A stretch of 33,330 nucleotides of DNA from Methanosarcinaceae archaeon. GTDB taxonomy: Archaea > Halobacteriota > Methanosarcinia > Methanosarcinales > Methanosarcinaceae. Shown piece by piece: positions 23,753-32,880 of this stretch. The first letter of the stretch is position 1. Every line of letters begins with the position of its first letter. Location of the stretch: positions 1 through 33,330 of the forward strand of contig JAFGCK010000112.1 of NCBI GenBank assembly GCA_016932675.1, read 5' to 3'. A program made the position numbers and the translations under genes. The notes beneath the pieces were generated by a model, which did no database searches, was not told the DNA's origin, and was given only the letters and a program-made list of their open reading frames with translations.

Positions 23753-24964
23753 ATGAAAATAATGATATTTGTCTGCGGAGAAGGGCTGGGACACACAAGC
23801 CGATGCATTTCACTTGGCAAAGAACTTACATCCGCGGGGCACGAAGTCCATTTTGGAGCCTATGGGTACTCGGGGGATCTTATCGAACGTAAAGGTTATA
23901 CTGTCCACAGGATACCCTCAGAGGTCACACTGGTAGGCAAGGCGGGCACCCTGAACCTCAGAAGATCGATACTTGCAACCTTTAAAAGAGGACAGTTCCT
24001 GAGTGTAATCAGGATCACACGCCTCCTGAAAAGAATAAGGCCTGATGTTGTGATCTCAGACAGCTATTATATAGGCATCCTGAGCTCAAAGGCCAGAAGC
24101 ATACCCAGCTACCTGATCATCAACCAGTCAAGCATGGAGCAGTTCTTCATGCAAGAAGGGATATCAAGCAGGATAGTCGGCGAATTCGTCAGGAAATTCT
24201 ACAGCGGAGTGTTCAAGAGGATCGACGGTATCATCATACCCGATTTCCCCATGCCGCACACCATATGCCGCAAAAACCTTGATTTTAAGGAGGATATCCT
24301 GAAAAAAGTATTTTACAGCGGCCCCCTCGTCGGGAAGAAATATGAAGATGTTGAGGAGCTGGACATTAAAAGACCACACGTCCTTTCCGCACTTGGAGGC
24401 TTCGGTTACAGGGAACCGATATTCAGGAAAGTGATACAGGCAGCAGAAATGGATATGAGTATCAACTATACCCTGCTTTCGGGACCAAATGTGGATCCGA
24501 ATATCTTTAAAAATCTGCCTGCGAATGTAAAGATGCTGGAATTCATCGACGACCAGTTCCCATACCTCCGGACATCAGATCTCGTTATCGCCCCCGGTGG
24601 GCACAGCACCATGATGGAAGCCTTCAGTTTCGGCGTACCCATGATAACCTTTCCTGACATGAACCACACCGAGCAGCAGAACAATTCGTGGACTGTGGAT
24701 GAGGACGGCCTGGGGAAGAAACTGAATTATTCAAGTTCCCCGGAGGAGATCCTTACAGGCATAAAGGAGATCCTTGAGAACAGCAGATACAGGGACAATA
24801 CACTCAGGCTCAGAAAAATTGCAAAGGAACTCGACGGACCTGCAGCTATTTGTAGGATGCTCGGATTGGAATTGCAGAATAATGTCAGCACTGAGAAAAA
24901 GAGAAGAAAAATTGCTGCAATTGTCAGCTTGCGGAAGAAGGTCTCGGTGAAGAAGGATTATTGA
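23753..24964 (+). CDS. MurG/UGT-like glycosyltransferase, TIGR00661 type, copy B
   Basis: 403 residues, clearly paralogous to the gene at 20087: FVCGEGLGHTSRCISLGKEL versus FTCGEGLGHTGRSIALGREL, the shared HFGAYGYS motif, a DVVISD segment, and the C-terminal IAPGGHSTMMEAFSFGVPMITFPDMNHTEQQNN. The second copy has a basic C-terminal tail (KKRRKIAAIVSLRKKVSVKKDY), which might bind acidic membrane lipids. Start is ATG 23753 with AAGGTG about 7 bases upstream; a more distal ATG at 23693 gives 20 non-conserved residues. The two copies likely use different donors or add successive sugars. Confidence 0.88.
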   Translation: MKIMIFVCGEGLGHTSRCISLGKELTSAGHEVHFGAYGYSGDLIERKGYTVHRIPSEVTLVGKAGTLNLRRSILATFKRGQFLSVIRITRLLKRIRPDVVISDSYYIGILSSKARSIPSYLIINQSSMEQFFMQEGISSRIVGEFVRKFYSGVFKRIDGIIIPDFPMPHTICRKNLDFKEDILKKVFYSGPLVGKKYEDVEELDIKRPHVLSALGGFGYREPIFRKVIQAAEMDMSINYTLLSGPNVDPNIFKNLPANVKMLEFIDDQFPYLRTSDLVIAPGGHSTMMEAFSFGVPMITFPDMNHTEQQNNSWTVDEDGLGKKLNYSSSPEEILTGIKEILENSRYRDNTLRLRKIAKELDGPAAICRMLGLELQNNVSTEKKRRKIAAIVSLRKKVSVKKDY

Positions 24965-25207
24965 CCGCGCTGGCTTAAAATTGATAAGATGGGATGACCC
25001 CGGCAGGCAGATCCGATCCATAAGGCCAGCTGGGCACCCCATATAAAAAGAACTTCCAGTTGCTCATTTCGGCCAATAGATAACCGGATATGTTCAAAAC
25101 TCTTACATGCAGGAAACGTTAAAAAACCATCAGAAATTGCAGGAAACATTCCGGTCATCCTGCAACTCCTGATTTTTTTGTGTCAGAACGTCCTGAGCCA
25201 GAATCTC

Positions 25208-25957
25208 TTATCCAATGTAGTATGTTACCTGCACTGACATTGAAACTGTGGACTCCCCTGGCTCGATAGGAGTGGGAACTGCTCCTGAGTCAATTGCCGC
25301 TTCTTCCTCCATCACATCGTAGTATACCCTGAAGTTATTGCCCTCATTTATGGATGCTGTCTGCACGCCTGTGATCTTTACACCCAGGCTGCTGGCAAGT
25401 TCATTGGCCTTTGATGATGCATCGGCTATGGCTTCGGCCATGAGGTCTTCGCGGAGCTGCTCCTGCATGTCATTAGATACTGAAAAGGATATGCCTCCTA
25501 TCTGATTGGCCCCTGCGGCCGTAGACCTGTCGATGATCTCGCTCAGGTCGTCGAGCTTTGTGGTTGTGACCTGCACGCTGTTGGATGCAGAGTAGCCCGT
25601 GATGCTTCTTTTCTCATCATAGTTGTACATAGGATACACGGAAACATAGGATGTCTGTATTTCCCTGTCCTCCAGACCTATGGCCTTGAGCTCTTCCATG
25701 ACGGCACTCATGATGACTGCATTCTCATCGGCTGCTTCCTCTGCTGTTTCGGATTCGATCACGGCACCAATACTTAAGGTGGCCGTATCCGGGACAACCT
25801 TCTGTTCGGCGTACCCGCTCATTATAATTGTATCTTCTGTATTCTTTTCTGACCCGGTCTGCGAGATGGCGTATATCGTCAGCGACATCACCACCAAGAC
25901 AACTGATAATGCAATTATGGCTAAATAGGATCTATCGTTTTTATTTTCAAGTGACAT
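25208..25957 (-). CDS. SIMPL-domain (DUF541) protein
   Basis: 249 residues with one N-terminal hydrophobic segment (SYLAIIALSVVLVVMSLTIYAI) acting as signal anchor, then a SIMPL domain outside the cell: IMSGYAEQKVVPDTATLSIGAVIE, IQTSYVSVYPMYNYDEKRSITGYSASNSVQVTT, and DASSKANELASSLGVKITGVQTASI are the family's three conserved blocks. SIMPL proteins (BP26, YggE) have been linked to oxidative stress or outer-surface functions and form rings in bacteria. The role in methanogens is unknown. ATG 25957 is taken over a GTG at 25963 because GGGAGA is better spaced (9 bases). Confidence 0.85.
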   Translation of the reverse strand: MSLENKNDRSYLAIIALSVVLVVMSLTIYAISQTGSEKNTEDTIIMSGYAEQKVVPDTATLSIGAVIESETAEEAADENAVIMSAVMEELKAIGLEDREIQTSYVSVYPMYNYDEKRSITGYSASNSVQVTTTKLDDLSEIIDRSTAAGANQIGGISFSVSNDMQEQLREDLMAEAIADASSKANELASSLGVKITGVQTASINEGNNFRVYYDVMEEEAAIDSGAVPTPIEPGESTVSMSVQVTYYIG

Positions 25958-26281
25958 TTTCACATTCTCCCTTTTAGTTCTCTGTTAACCGGCAATTATG
26001 GCAGGTTATTGCAATTAATTATTGCAATTAATAGTAGTACCTGCACATATTAAATAATTGTTTAAGCTTCAAGTTGGTTTGTAGTTATGTGTGGCAGAAG
26101 ACAGTAATGGAAAATAATATATGAATAGTGGGGATTTATGAAAACAGAGTGGTAGTGCTAAGCAGGCCACTGCGCATCCCCTGAAAGAACATTCACAAAC
26201 ATAAGGGAAATCCTGCAGAACATCAAATGCATCAAGATTGGCGGATGGCAAAAGAAGACTTCGGTGAAAAAAGGACCTGAG

Positions 26282-26353
26282 TGCGCCAACCGGGATTCGA
26301 ACCCGGGTTTAGGGCTTGGAAGGCCCCAGTCATAGCCACTAGACCATCGGCGC
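26282..26353 (-). tRNA. tRNA-Gly (anticodon UCC)
   Basis: GCGCCGA pairs with TTGGCGC, discriminator A. GGGC-CTTCCAA-GCCC is the anticodon arm with TCC, reading GGA. GTTCGAATC T-loop. 72 bases, no CCA encoded, no intron. Confidence 0.93.
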
Positions 26354-26474
26354 AAATTGCAACCCATACAAGTGTTTTTTAGATATAACATTTTCGCATG
26401 GTGCTGAATAAGAGTAAATAAGTATATTTTGGATTAGGAATATTGAACCTTATAATCAAATTCAGAGGGCAAAA

Positions 26475-27479
26475 TTGAACGATGCTGCGATACACACGGA
26501 GAAGATAACAAAAAGATATGGCAGAGTGACAGCTGTCGATGGTGTTGATATCACTGTGGAAAAGAAAGAACTGTTCGGACTCCTGGGCCCTAACGGAGCT
26601 GGTAAATCGACGCTCATTGGCCTGCTTTCCACCATGCTCAGACCCACATCAGGCAACGCGCAGGTCTGGGGTCACGACATAAGGACTGATTCCACAAAGG
26701 TACGCAAGTCTATAGGCGTTGTGTTCCAGGACACCACCCTTGACCAGAAACTCACCGGAAGGGAGAACCTGGACCTTCATGGAAGGCTCTACGGCCTGCC
26801 AAAGAAACTGCGCCACCGGCGGATCGACGAAGTGCTGGAGCTGGTAGAGCTGTCCGGAAGGGCTGACGAGATCGTGCAGAAGTACTCCGGCGGGATGATG
26901 CGCCGTCTTGAGATCGCAAGGGGACTGATGCACTATCCCAATGTGTTGTTCATGGACGAGCCTACACTCGGTCTCGACCCCCAGACAAGGAACCACATAT
27001 GGGACTACATAAAGGAGCTCAACCGGGAAAAGAACATCACCATAATACTCACGACCCACTACATGGAGGAAGCGGACAGGCTCTGCAACCGCCTGGCCAT
27101 CGTCGACCATGGAAAGATAATCACAACCGGGACACCCTCGGAATTGAAGTCATCGCTTGGAGGCGATATTCTTACCCTTGAACTCGCAACAGGAAAAGAT
27201 GCCACAAAGCTTATGGAACACTACACAGCAAAATCATCCACTGACAGGATTTCCGCATCAGAGAACACAGTACAGATAACAACAGCCGATGGCGAACGCG
27301 CAATACCTGATGTGCTGAAGGCCACATCCCGGCTTGGCCTTGAGATCCGGTCTGTGAGCCTGCACAAGCCGACCCTTGACGATGTATTCCTGCACTATAC
27401 AGGAAAAGGCATCCGGGACTCTGATGCCGATACGGGGAAACTAAAGACCCTGAGATGGAGGATCCGGGCAGGAAAATGA
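26475..27479 (+). CDS. ABC transporter ATP-binding protein, DrrA type, orphan
   Basis: 334 residues. Walker A GPNGAGKST (38-46), Q-loop VFQDTTLD, signature YSGGMMRRLEIARGL, Walker B VLFMDEPTLGLDP and the H-loop TTHYMEEAD all intact. The C-terminal 90 residues match the accessory domain of the daunorubicin-resistance ATPase subfamily (HKPTLDDVFLHYTGKGIRD). Such ATPases power ABC-2 exporters. No permease follows: at the stop, an overlapping ATG (27476) starts a frame of only seven codons before it runs into the end of uvrB. The start is TTG 26475 with GAGGG upstream. If a permease exists it must be elsewhere. Confidence 0.9.
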   Translation: MNDAAIHTEKITKRYGRVTAVDGVDITVEKKELFGLLGPNGAGKSTLIGLLSTMLRPTSGNAQVWGHDIRTDSTKVRKSIGVVFQDTTLDQKLTGRENLDLHGRLYGLPKKLRHRRIDEVLELVELSGRADEIVQKYSGGMMRRLEIARGLMHYPNVLFMDEPTLGLDPQTRNHIWDYIKELNREKNITIILTTHYMEEADRLCNRLAIVDHGKIITTGTPSELKSSLGGDILTLELATGKDATKLMEHYTAKSSTDRISASENTVQITTADGERAIPDVLKATSRLGLEIRSVSLHKPTLDDVFLHYTGKGIRDSDADTGKLKTLRWRIRAGK

Positions 27480-27486
27480 GAACTGG

Positions 27487-29469
27487 CTACAGTGTGTAGT
27501 TCTCCCGCAACTCCCTGATCCTGTCCCGAAGCTCAGCAGCCCTTTCAAATTCCAGGTTCCTGGCAGCAAGATGCATTTCAGCTTCAAGGTCAATGACCAT
27601 ATCCGAAAGTTCCGTGGAGGACAGATCCTCTGCTATTGACATGGTCCCGGAAACCTCCTCGTACTCTTTGGATTGCACCAGCTCTTTCTGCAATGCCTTC
27701 CGGATGGTCTGCGGAGTGATACCATGTTCACGGTTGAAATCCATCTGAAGCTCACGGCGTCTGTTGGTCTCCTTTATGGCACGCTCCATTGAACCTGTGA
27801 TATTGTCAGCATAGAGTATTACACGACCTTTTGAATTTCTGGAGGCGCGGCCTATTGTCTGGATAAGGGATCGCTCAGAGCGCAGGAAGCCTTCCTTATC
27901 TGCATCCAGTATGGCGACAAATGCAACTTCCGGTATATCCAGCCCTTCCCTCAAAAGGTTGATACCCACCAGCACATCGAATTCACCCTTTCGCAGATCC
28001 CTTACTATCTCCGCACGTTCGAGAGTATCGATATCAGAGTGCATATACCGCACCCTGATACCTGATTCCAGAAGATAGTCGGTCAGGTCCTCGGCCATTC
28101 TCTTTGTGAGGGTGGTCACAAGGGTGCGGAAGCCTTCAGCGGTCACCTTCCTGATCTCGCCGATCAGGTCGTCTACCTGATTTCCGATCGGCCTTACAGT
28201 GACCTCCGGGTCCACAAGACCGGTGGGGCGGATGATCTGCTCCACCACAGCACGGCTTTTCTTCAGCTCATATTCCGCCGGTGTGGCAGACACGTAGAGA
28301 ACGTGGTTCAACCGCCTCTCGAACTCATCATATCGCAGGGGACGGTTGTCATATGCGGATGGAAGACGGAAACCATAGGATACCAGTGAATCCTTCCTCG
28401 CATGGTCACCGTTGTGCATGCCTCTTATCTGAGGAATGGTTACATGTGATTCGTCTATAACGACAAGATAGTCCCCGGGGAAGAAATTGAGCAATGAAGA
28501 GGGAGGTTCACCGGGCTTGCGGCCATCAAAGTGCCGGGAATAGTTTTCTATACCGCTGCAATAGCCAAGCTCCCGTATCATCTCCATGTCGAACCTTGTG
28601 CGCTGTTCGAGCCTCTGGGCCTCAAGGAGCTTGTTCTCATATTTCAGTATGGACAGCTGTTCCTCAAGTTCCGCCTCGATCGACCTTAGAGCCTTTTCTA
28701 TATACTCCTCCGGCATGACAAAGTGTTTTGCAGGATAGATCATGGTGCTCTCACCCGGAGCCAGCTCGTGGGTCACCTTCCCGGAAACCGGCTCAAAGTA
28801 TGCTATCCTGTCGATCTCGTCACCGAACAACTCTATCCTTATGCCCTGTAGCTCCTGGGCAGGATAGATTTCAATAGTGTCTCCCCTTGAACGGAATTTC
28901 CCCTGGCTGAACTCCACATCATTGCGTTCATACTGTATATTGATCAGATCCTCAAAGAGTGACCTCTTGTCTACCGTTTCACCAACTGCCAGGATAACTG
29001 ACATCTTGCGCCATTCCTCCGGAGAACCCAGATTATATATGCAGGACACGCTGGCAACGACTATGACATCCCTGCGCTCGAGCAGTGACCTTGTGGCAGA
29101 CAGGCGTAACCTGTCGATCTCCTCATTTACCGAAGAGTCCTTTTCTATATAGGTGTCAGTTGTTGGAAGATAGGCCTCTGGCTGATAGTAATCATAGTAA
29201 CTCACAAAATACTCCACCGCATTGTCCGGGAAGAACTCGCGGAACTCGGAGAAGAGTTGTGCAGCAAGTGTCTTGTTATGTGCGATCACAAGAGTGGGCT
29301 TCTGTATGTTCTGGATCACGTTCGCAACCGTGAACGTCTTGCCTGAACCGGTCACACCCAGCAGCGTCTGATGTTTCTTATTCCTCTGGAATCCTTCCGT
29401 TAGCTGCGCTATGGCCTTTGGCTGGTCACCCGCTGGCCCATAATCAGATACAAGTTTGAAAGGACGCAT
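27487..29469 (-). CDS. uvrB: Excinuclease ABC subunit B
   Basis: 660 residues, the standard length. It verifies DNA damage after UvrA loading and recruits UvrC. Walker A is GVTGSGKT (38-45); the damage-probing beta-hairpin includes [16 protein letters not shown] (motif II), SATPAEYE and QTIGRASRN (motif VI) follow, and the C-terminal UVR domain ([18 protein letters not shown]) that binds UvrC is present. uvrA and uvrC are not in the window. Its end lies 7 bases past the convergent ABC ATPase gene. Bacterial uvrABC in mesophilic methanogens is a known transfer. Confidence 0.97.
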   Translation of the reverse strand: MRPFKLVSDYGPAGDQPKAIAQLTEGFQRNKKHQTLLGVTGSGKTFTVANVIQNIQKPTLVIAHNKTLAAQLFSEFREFFPDNAVEYFVSYYDYYQPEAYLPTTDTYIEKDSSVNEEIDRLRLSATRSLLERRDVIVVASVSCIYNLGSPEEWRKMSVILAVGETVDKRSLFEDLINIQYERNDVEFSQGKFRSRGDTIEIYPAQELQGIRIELFGDEIDRIAYFEPVSGKVTHELAPGESTMIYPAKHFVMPEEYIEKALRSIEAELEEQLSILKYENKLLEAQRLEQRTRFDMEMIRELGYCSGIENYSRHFDGRKPGEPPSSLLNFFPGDYLVVIDESHVTIPQIRGMHNGDHARKDSLVSYGFRLPSAYDNRPLRYDEFERRLNHVLYVSATPAEYELKKSRAVVEQIIRPTGLVDPEVTVRPIGNQVDDLIGEIRKVTAEGFRTLVTTLTKRMAEDLTDYLLESGIRVRYMHSDIDTLERAEIVRDLRKGEFDVLVGINLLREGLDIPEVAFVAILDADKEGFLRSERSLIQTIGRASRNSKGRVILYADNITGSMERAIKETNRRRELQMDFNREHGITPQTIRKALQKELVQSKEYEEVSGTMSIAEDLSSTELSDMVIDLEAEMHLAARNLEFERAAELRDRIRELRENYTL

Positions 29470-29588
29470 TGGTTGTAGTATTGGGCCAAACCTGTATAAA
29501 CATATTCACAACGGCTGCTCATAATCATTACACATTTGTGAACGACTGAAAACAGCTTAACAGGATCACAGCCTGACAACAGGAATAC

Positions 29589-29843
29589 TCATCTGAAAAC
29601 AACAAAGTACAGGACCATAAGAACTATTGCCAGGATCAGCAGGGTCTGTACGCTCTTATTGTCAGAACCAAAAACTATCGGGATCGGACCTACCATTATG
29701 ATACCCCCGCCCTTTACCGGCGTATCCGGGACATCCCTGTCAGCCCTGTTCCTGAAGATCGAAGCGATGCTACCGGATATCACCAGAAGGGAACCCAGAA
29801 TTAACAGGAGCAAACCCACTGAAATGAGCAATGTTGACATCAT
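29589..29843 (-). CDS. DUF131 family membrane protein (second of pair)
   Basis: 84 residues with two hydrophobic helices (LLISVGLLLLILGSLLVISGSI and LLILAIVLMVLYFVVF) flanking a short loop containing GGGIIMVGPIPIVFGSDN, the TIGR00304/DUF131 signature of euryarchaea. The ATG at 29843 overlaps the stop of the upstream DUF131 gene (ATGA), and the upstream gene's end provides AAGGAGG as ribosome-binding site. A frame extending to 29897 lies inside the upstream gene and is not used. Function unknown. Confidence 0.85.
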   Translation of the reverse strand: MMSTLLISVGLLLLILGSLLVISGSIASIFRNRADRDVPDTPVKGGGIIMVGPIPIVFGSDNKSVQTLLILAIVLMVLYFVVFR

Positions 29844-30079
29844 AGCACCCTCCTTGTGAACAGAAGATAAGCAATTGCTATGATGACACCGGCCCACAGC
29901 ATTGAAGTAGTGATCTCAGGTGAAGAACCAAACGCTATTGGTATCGGACCTATGAGCAGAACGCCTCCTAACTCCCCGTCAGGATCAGCTGCTGAAGAAA
30001 GCATACCCAGGAATAGCAGTACAGAACCAAGAACAATGAATAGAATGCCGATCCGGATTGTGTTCAGTGAAGAACTCAT
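29840..30079 (-). CDS. DUF131 family membrane protein (first of pair)
   Basis: 79 residues, paralogous to the next gene: IRIGILFIVLGSVLLFLGML, then GGVLLIGPIPIAFGSSPE and the helix SMLWAGVIIAIAYLLF. Overlapping stop/start with its partner implies one mRNA and probably interacting products. Located 25 bases downstream of the putative regulator at 30104, with the same orientation, so all three may be an operon. Confidence 0.85.
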   Translation of the reverse strand: MSSSLNTIRIGILFIVLGSVLLFLGMLSSAADPDGELGGVLLIGPIPIAFGSSPEITTSMLWAGVIIAIAYLLFTRRVL

Positions 30080-30103
30080 GGTAAACAGAAGGATCCGTGG
30101 GAT

Positions 30104-30889
30104 TTATACCCTGTGATGGAACTGATGCTGAACACTTACCCTGCTGTCCGGATATGTTTGTTCCAGCTCATCAGCAATATACCTGTATTCACGCTGGGTC
30201 CTGTTACCACGGCGATCGAGCAGTTGCTTCCGGAACATCCTTGAGAGATATGTGGATACTGTGCTTTGTTTTATCGGGCCGTATATCCGCTCGTATTGCT
30301 GCTGGATGTCCTGTGAAGAGAACCAGATCCTGGGGTACTCATACTTTAAAAAGAGCTCAAGCCTCTCATTTATGGTAAGTGAGGAGTCGTTGATCCTTTC
30401 GCGCAGGGACCTGGTGCGCTCACGGGGTGCAGTCATGCCCAGATTCTGCCGGGGATCAATTACTTCGGGCACAGCCGGTAAAGCCTGTTGGTTGTGGAGT
30501 GGTGGTGGTTGGGCAGTAGAGGAGTTTTTCTGAACCGGCTGTCCGTAGAAGTAATAAGGTGCCCCCGCAGGATGCAGGTAATAGTTAGTAGGCTGTATAA
30601 CTGGTTGTGCCTGCAACTGCGGTGTAAAAGGGTGTTGGAAAGATACCTGCGGTTCCTGTGGCCAGGCAGCGGCCTGTGGATGTGGCATCCCTGGTTGCTG
30701 CACATTGCTGGAAACAGAACCTGAAGAAGGATTAGATGAATAAACAGATGAAGGTCCGGTATATCCCTGGTTCTCGTCTTCCAGAGAGTCTATGAATGCA
30801 AGGATACACCGTTTCCAGTGCTTCCCGCCGAACTCGACACTCGTGCTTTCAGCGCCATCTTCACCGATGATCTCAAGCCGAACCTTCAT
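30104..30889 (-). CDS. Putative regulator: N-terminal domain, Pro/Gln-rich linker, C-terminal winged helix
   Basis: 261 residues in three parts. Residues 1-40 form a small beta-alpha domain (MKVRLEIIGEDGAES...KRCILAFIDSLEDE). Residues about 45-150 are a Ser/Pro/Gln/Tyr-rich low-complexity linker (AQPVIQPTNYYLHPAGAPYY). Residues 165-250 look like a winged helix: LTINERLELFLKYEYPRIWFSSQDIQQQYERIYGPIKQSTVSTYLSRMFRKQLLDRRGNR. It resembles other archaeal DNA-binding proteins with long flexible linkers but I cannot name the family. Direct repeats upstream (30911-30928 and 30944-30961) might be its own operators. The first ATG is taken. Confidence 0.75.
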   Translation of the reverse strand: MKVRLEIIGEDGAESTSVEFGGKHWKRCILAFIDSLEDENQGYTGPSSVYSSNPSSGSVSSNVQQPGMPHPQAAAWPQEPQVSFQHPFTPQLQAQPVIQPTNYYLHPAGAPYYFYGQPVQKNSSTAQPPPLHNQQALPAVPEVIDPRQNLGMTAPRERTRSLRERINDSSLTINERLELFLKYEYPRIWFSSQDIQQQYERIYGPIKQSTVSTYLSRMFRKQLLDRRGNRTQREYRYIADELEQTYPDSRVSVQHQFHHRV

Positions 30890-30910
30890 CTCTTTGCCTC
30901 TTTTGCGGAT

Positions 30911-30961
30911 CCATTCATCCCCTCAGATTTGTGGATTCGCATACCATTTATCCCCTCAGAT
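30911..30961. repeat. Two 18-bp direct repeats, 33 bases apart, upstream of the regulator
   Basis: CCATTCATCCCCTCAGAT (30911-30928) and CCATTTATCCCCTCAGAT (30944-30961) differ at one base. They lie 22-72 bases upstream of the regulator's ATG (on the minus strand). The 33-base period is about three helical turns. Likely an operator pair; each also contains GAGGGGAT, which on the minus strand resembles a ribosome-binding site. Confidence 0.6.
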
Positions 30962-31456
30962 AATGGCTGCTCTTTTAATCTTGATCCGTTGATATGTGAT
31001 CACTTCCGGAACACAGTGTTTCCGTGTGACCTGCAATTACTTAAATGGAAGTAATAATATATAAATATACCGTTTGATATTAGTAGACATTTGTTTTTAG
31101 ATGGAATAGAACTTTAATACCTCTTTAATTATAATTCCAAGAGATTAAGACAGCTATACTATCAATCCAATAGTCCATTCACTGCAATTAATAATAGATA
31201 AATTTTTCTTTTTTGTCCTGATAGAAACGTCTATTATTTAAGAAGAAGGTTGAATACAGCATTGAAAGCTGTAAAAAGCAAATAAAGTTCTAAAAATAGC
31301 CTTTTAAGCAAAAAAAGCATTGATAACATAAAAACAGCTGTTTTTTGTGAAATGAAGGAAGATGGCAGTCATAATTGAAAAGTGCGTACGGTCAGCCCTG
31401 GCGTATGAAAACCCTGCAGTTTGTTTTATATCAGATGATGCCTATAGTATGCCCCT
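30962..31456. promoter_or_regulatory. Divergent promoter region of regulator and PAN
   Basis: AT-rich, no gene. Two symmetric sites share the half ACAGC: TACAGC-N7-GCTGTA at 31255-31273 and the 16-bp palindrome AAAAACAGCTGTTTTT at 31330-31345, the latter 112 bases before the PAN ATG. They are candidate binding sites of one regulator. Confidence 0.45.
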
Positions 31457-32695
31457 ATGTCAAACAGTAGTGCTGAGTCGCCGATTGGTACTGAAAACCC
31501 AAATATGGGAACTCATATCGAGTCTGATATAACTGAAAAGAAAGACGTCGATTCACTGCTCCGGGAGATCGAGATCCTGAAAGTGAACAATGAGAACATG
31601 CGCGCAAAGGTCCTTGAAGCAAGCATGTTAGCCAACAGTTACCTGGAAGAGGCAAACAAGCTCAAAAAACAAATAGAGCAGCTGACAAGGCCCCCTCTTT
31701 TCATTGCCAGTGTAATGGAAGTGGAAAATGACATGGCAGTTATAAGGCAACACGGAAACAACCAGGAACTTGTCACAAAGATCCCGCCTGGTTTCCACGG
31801 GGTGATACAGCCGGGAATGAGAGTCTGTGTGAATGCTGCATTCTCTATAATATCCATAATCAGCAGGGCAGCGGATGTGCGCGCGCAGGTCATGGAACTT
31901 ATCAATTCACCGGGCGTGGACTATGATATGATAGGAGGGCTTGACGATGTCCTCAAGGAAGTGATCGAATCCGTTGAGTTGCCGCTTACCGAGCCCGAGC
32001 TCTTCGAGAAGATCGGTATCGAGCCGCCAACAGGTGTTCTGCTTTACGGTGCCCCCGGTACCGGGAAGACACTTATAGCAAAGGCGGTGGCATCCCGCGC
32101 GCAGGCAACTTTCATACGCATGTCAGGTTCAGACCTCATACAGAAGTTCGTGGGCGAGGGTGCGCGCCTTGTGAAGGATGTATTTCAGATGGCCAGGGAC
32201 AAGGCGCCATCGATCCTGTTCATCGACGAGATCGACGCCGTGGGAGGCATGCGCACCCATGACGGCACTACAGGCTCTGCAGAAGTTAACAGGACAATGC
32301 TCCAGTTGCTTGCGGAGATGGACGGTTTTGACGCGACAAGGGATGTCAAGATCATTGCCGCGACCAACAGGATAGACCTGCTGGACCCCGCACTTCTGCG
32401 TCCGGGACGCTTCGACCGCGTGATCGAGGTACCAATACCCGATGAGAAGGGCCGCGCCGAGATACTGAGGATCCACACCCGTAAAATGAACCTTGATAAG
32501 GATGTGGACTTTGAGAAAATGGCCAGGATCACAGACGGCCTCAGCGGTGCGGATCTTAAGGTGATCACCAAGGAAGCAGGCATGTTCGTCCTGAGAAGGC
32601 GCGGCGAAAGGATAACAATGCAGGACTTCATGGAAGCCTATGAAAAGGTAGTCACCGAAGAAGAGAATAATATCCCGCAGGGTATGTTTGTGTAA
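31457..32695 (+). CDS. pan: Proteasome-activating nucleotidase
   Basis: 412 residues, normal for PAN, the hexameric AAA+ unfoldase that feeds proteins into the archaeal 20S proteasome. After a variable start there is a coiled coil (about residues 28-77), an OB-like domain (PPLFIASVMEVEND...VNAAFSI), Walker A GAPGTGKT, Walker B ILFIDEIDA and the second region of homology TNRIDLLDPALLRPGRFDR. The last residues GMFV give Met-Phe-Val where the gate-opening HbYX motif normally has Tyr in the middle. The ATG at 31457 has no clear ribosome-binding site; an ATG 16 codons later is possible but less likely given the coiled coil length. Confidence 0.95.
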   Translation: MSNSSAESPIGTENPNMGTHIESDITEKKDVDSLLREIEILKVNNENMRAKVLEASMLANSYLEEANKLKKQIEQLTRPPLFIASVMEVENDMAVIRQHGNNQELVTKIPPGFHGVIQPGMRVCVNAAFSIISIISRAADVRAQVMELINSPGVDYDMIGGLDDVLKEVIESVELPLTEPELFEKIGIEPPTGVLLYGAPGTGKTLIAKAVASRAQATFIRMSGSDLIQKFVGEGARLVKDVFQMARDKAPSILFIDEIDAVGGMRTHDGTTGSAEVNRTMLQLLAEMDGFDATRDVKIIAATNRIDLLDPALLRPGRFDRVIEVPIPDEKGRAEILRIHTRKMNLDKDVDFEKMARITDGLSGADLKVITKEAGMFVLRRRGERITMQDFMEAYEKVVTEEENNIPQGMFV

Positions 32696-32776
32696 GCAGA
32701 TACGACCTGCCTTGTTACAACGAAAGTTTAATATGCCTTAAGTGACTTTCTGGATGCTGCTAAGCCAGATCAGATT

Positions 32777-32851
32777 GCTCCGATAGTGTAGCACGGCCAA
32801 TCATGCAGGACTCTCACTCCTGCGACTGGGGTTCGAATCCCCATCGGAGCA
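32777..32851 (+). tRNA. tRNA-Glu (anticodon CUC)
   Basis: GCTCCGA pairs with TCGGAGC, discriminator A. Anticodon arm CAGGA-CTCTCAC-TCCTG gives CTC, reading GAG. GTTCGAATC T-loop. 75 bases, no CCA encoded. A T-rich TATA-like element (TTTAATATG) lies about 45 bases upstream. Confidence 0.93.
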
Positions 32852-32860
32852 TCTAAAATA

Positions 32861-32880
32861 TTTTTATGCTCCCATAAAAA
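32861..32880 (+). terminator. Hairpin after tRNA-Glu
   Basis: TTTTTATG, loop CTCC, CATAAAAA: a perfect 8-bp inverted repeat beginning 10 bases after the tRNA. The T-run itself could terminate archaeal transcription. Confidence 0.5.

Noticed and set aside
30792-31054. Plus-strand frames over the regulator leader
   Set aside because: They overlap the start of the minus-strand regulator and the direct repeats, with no ribosome-binding site.
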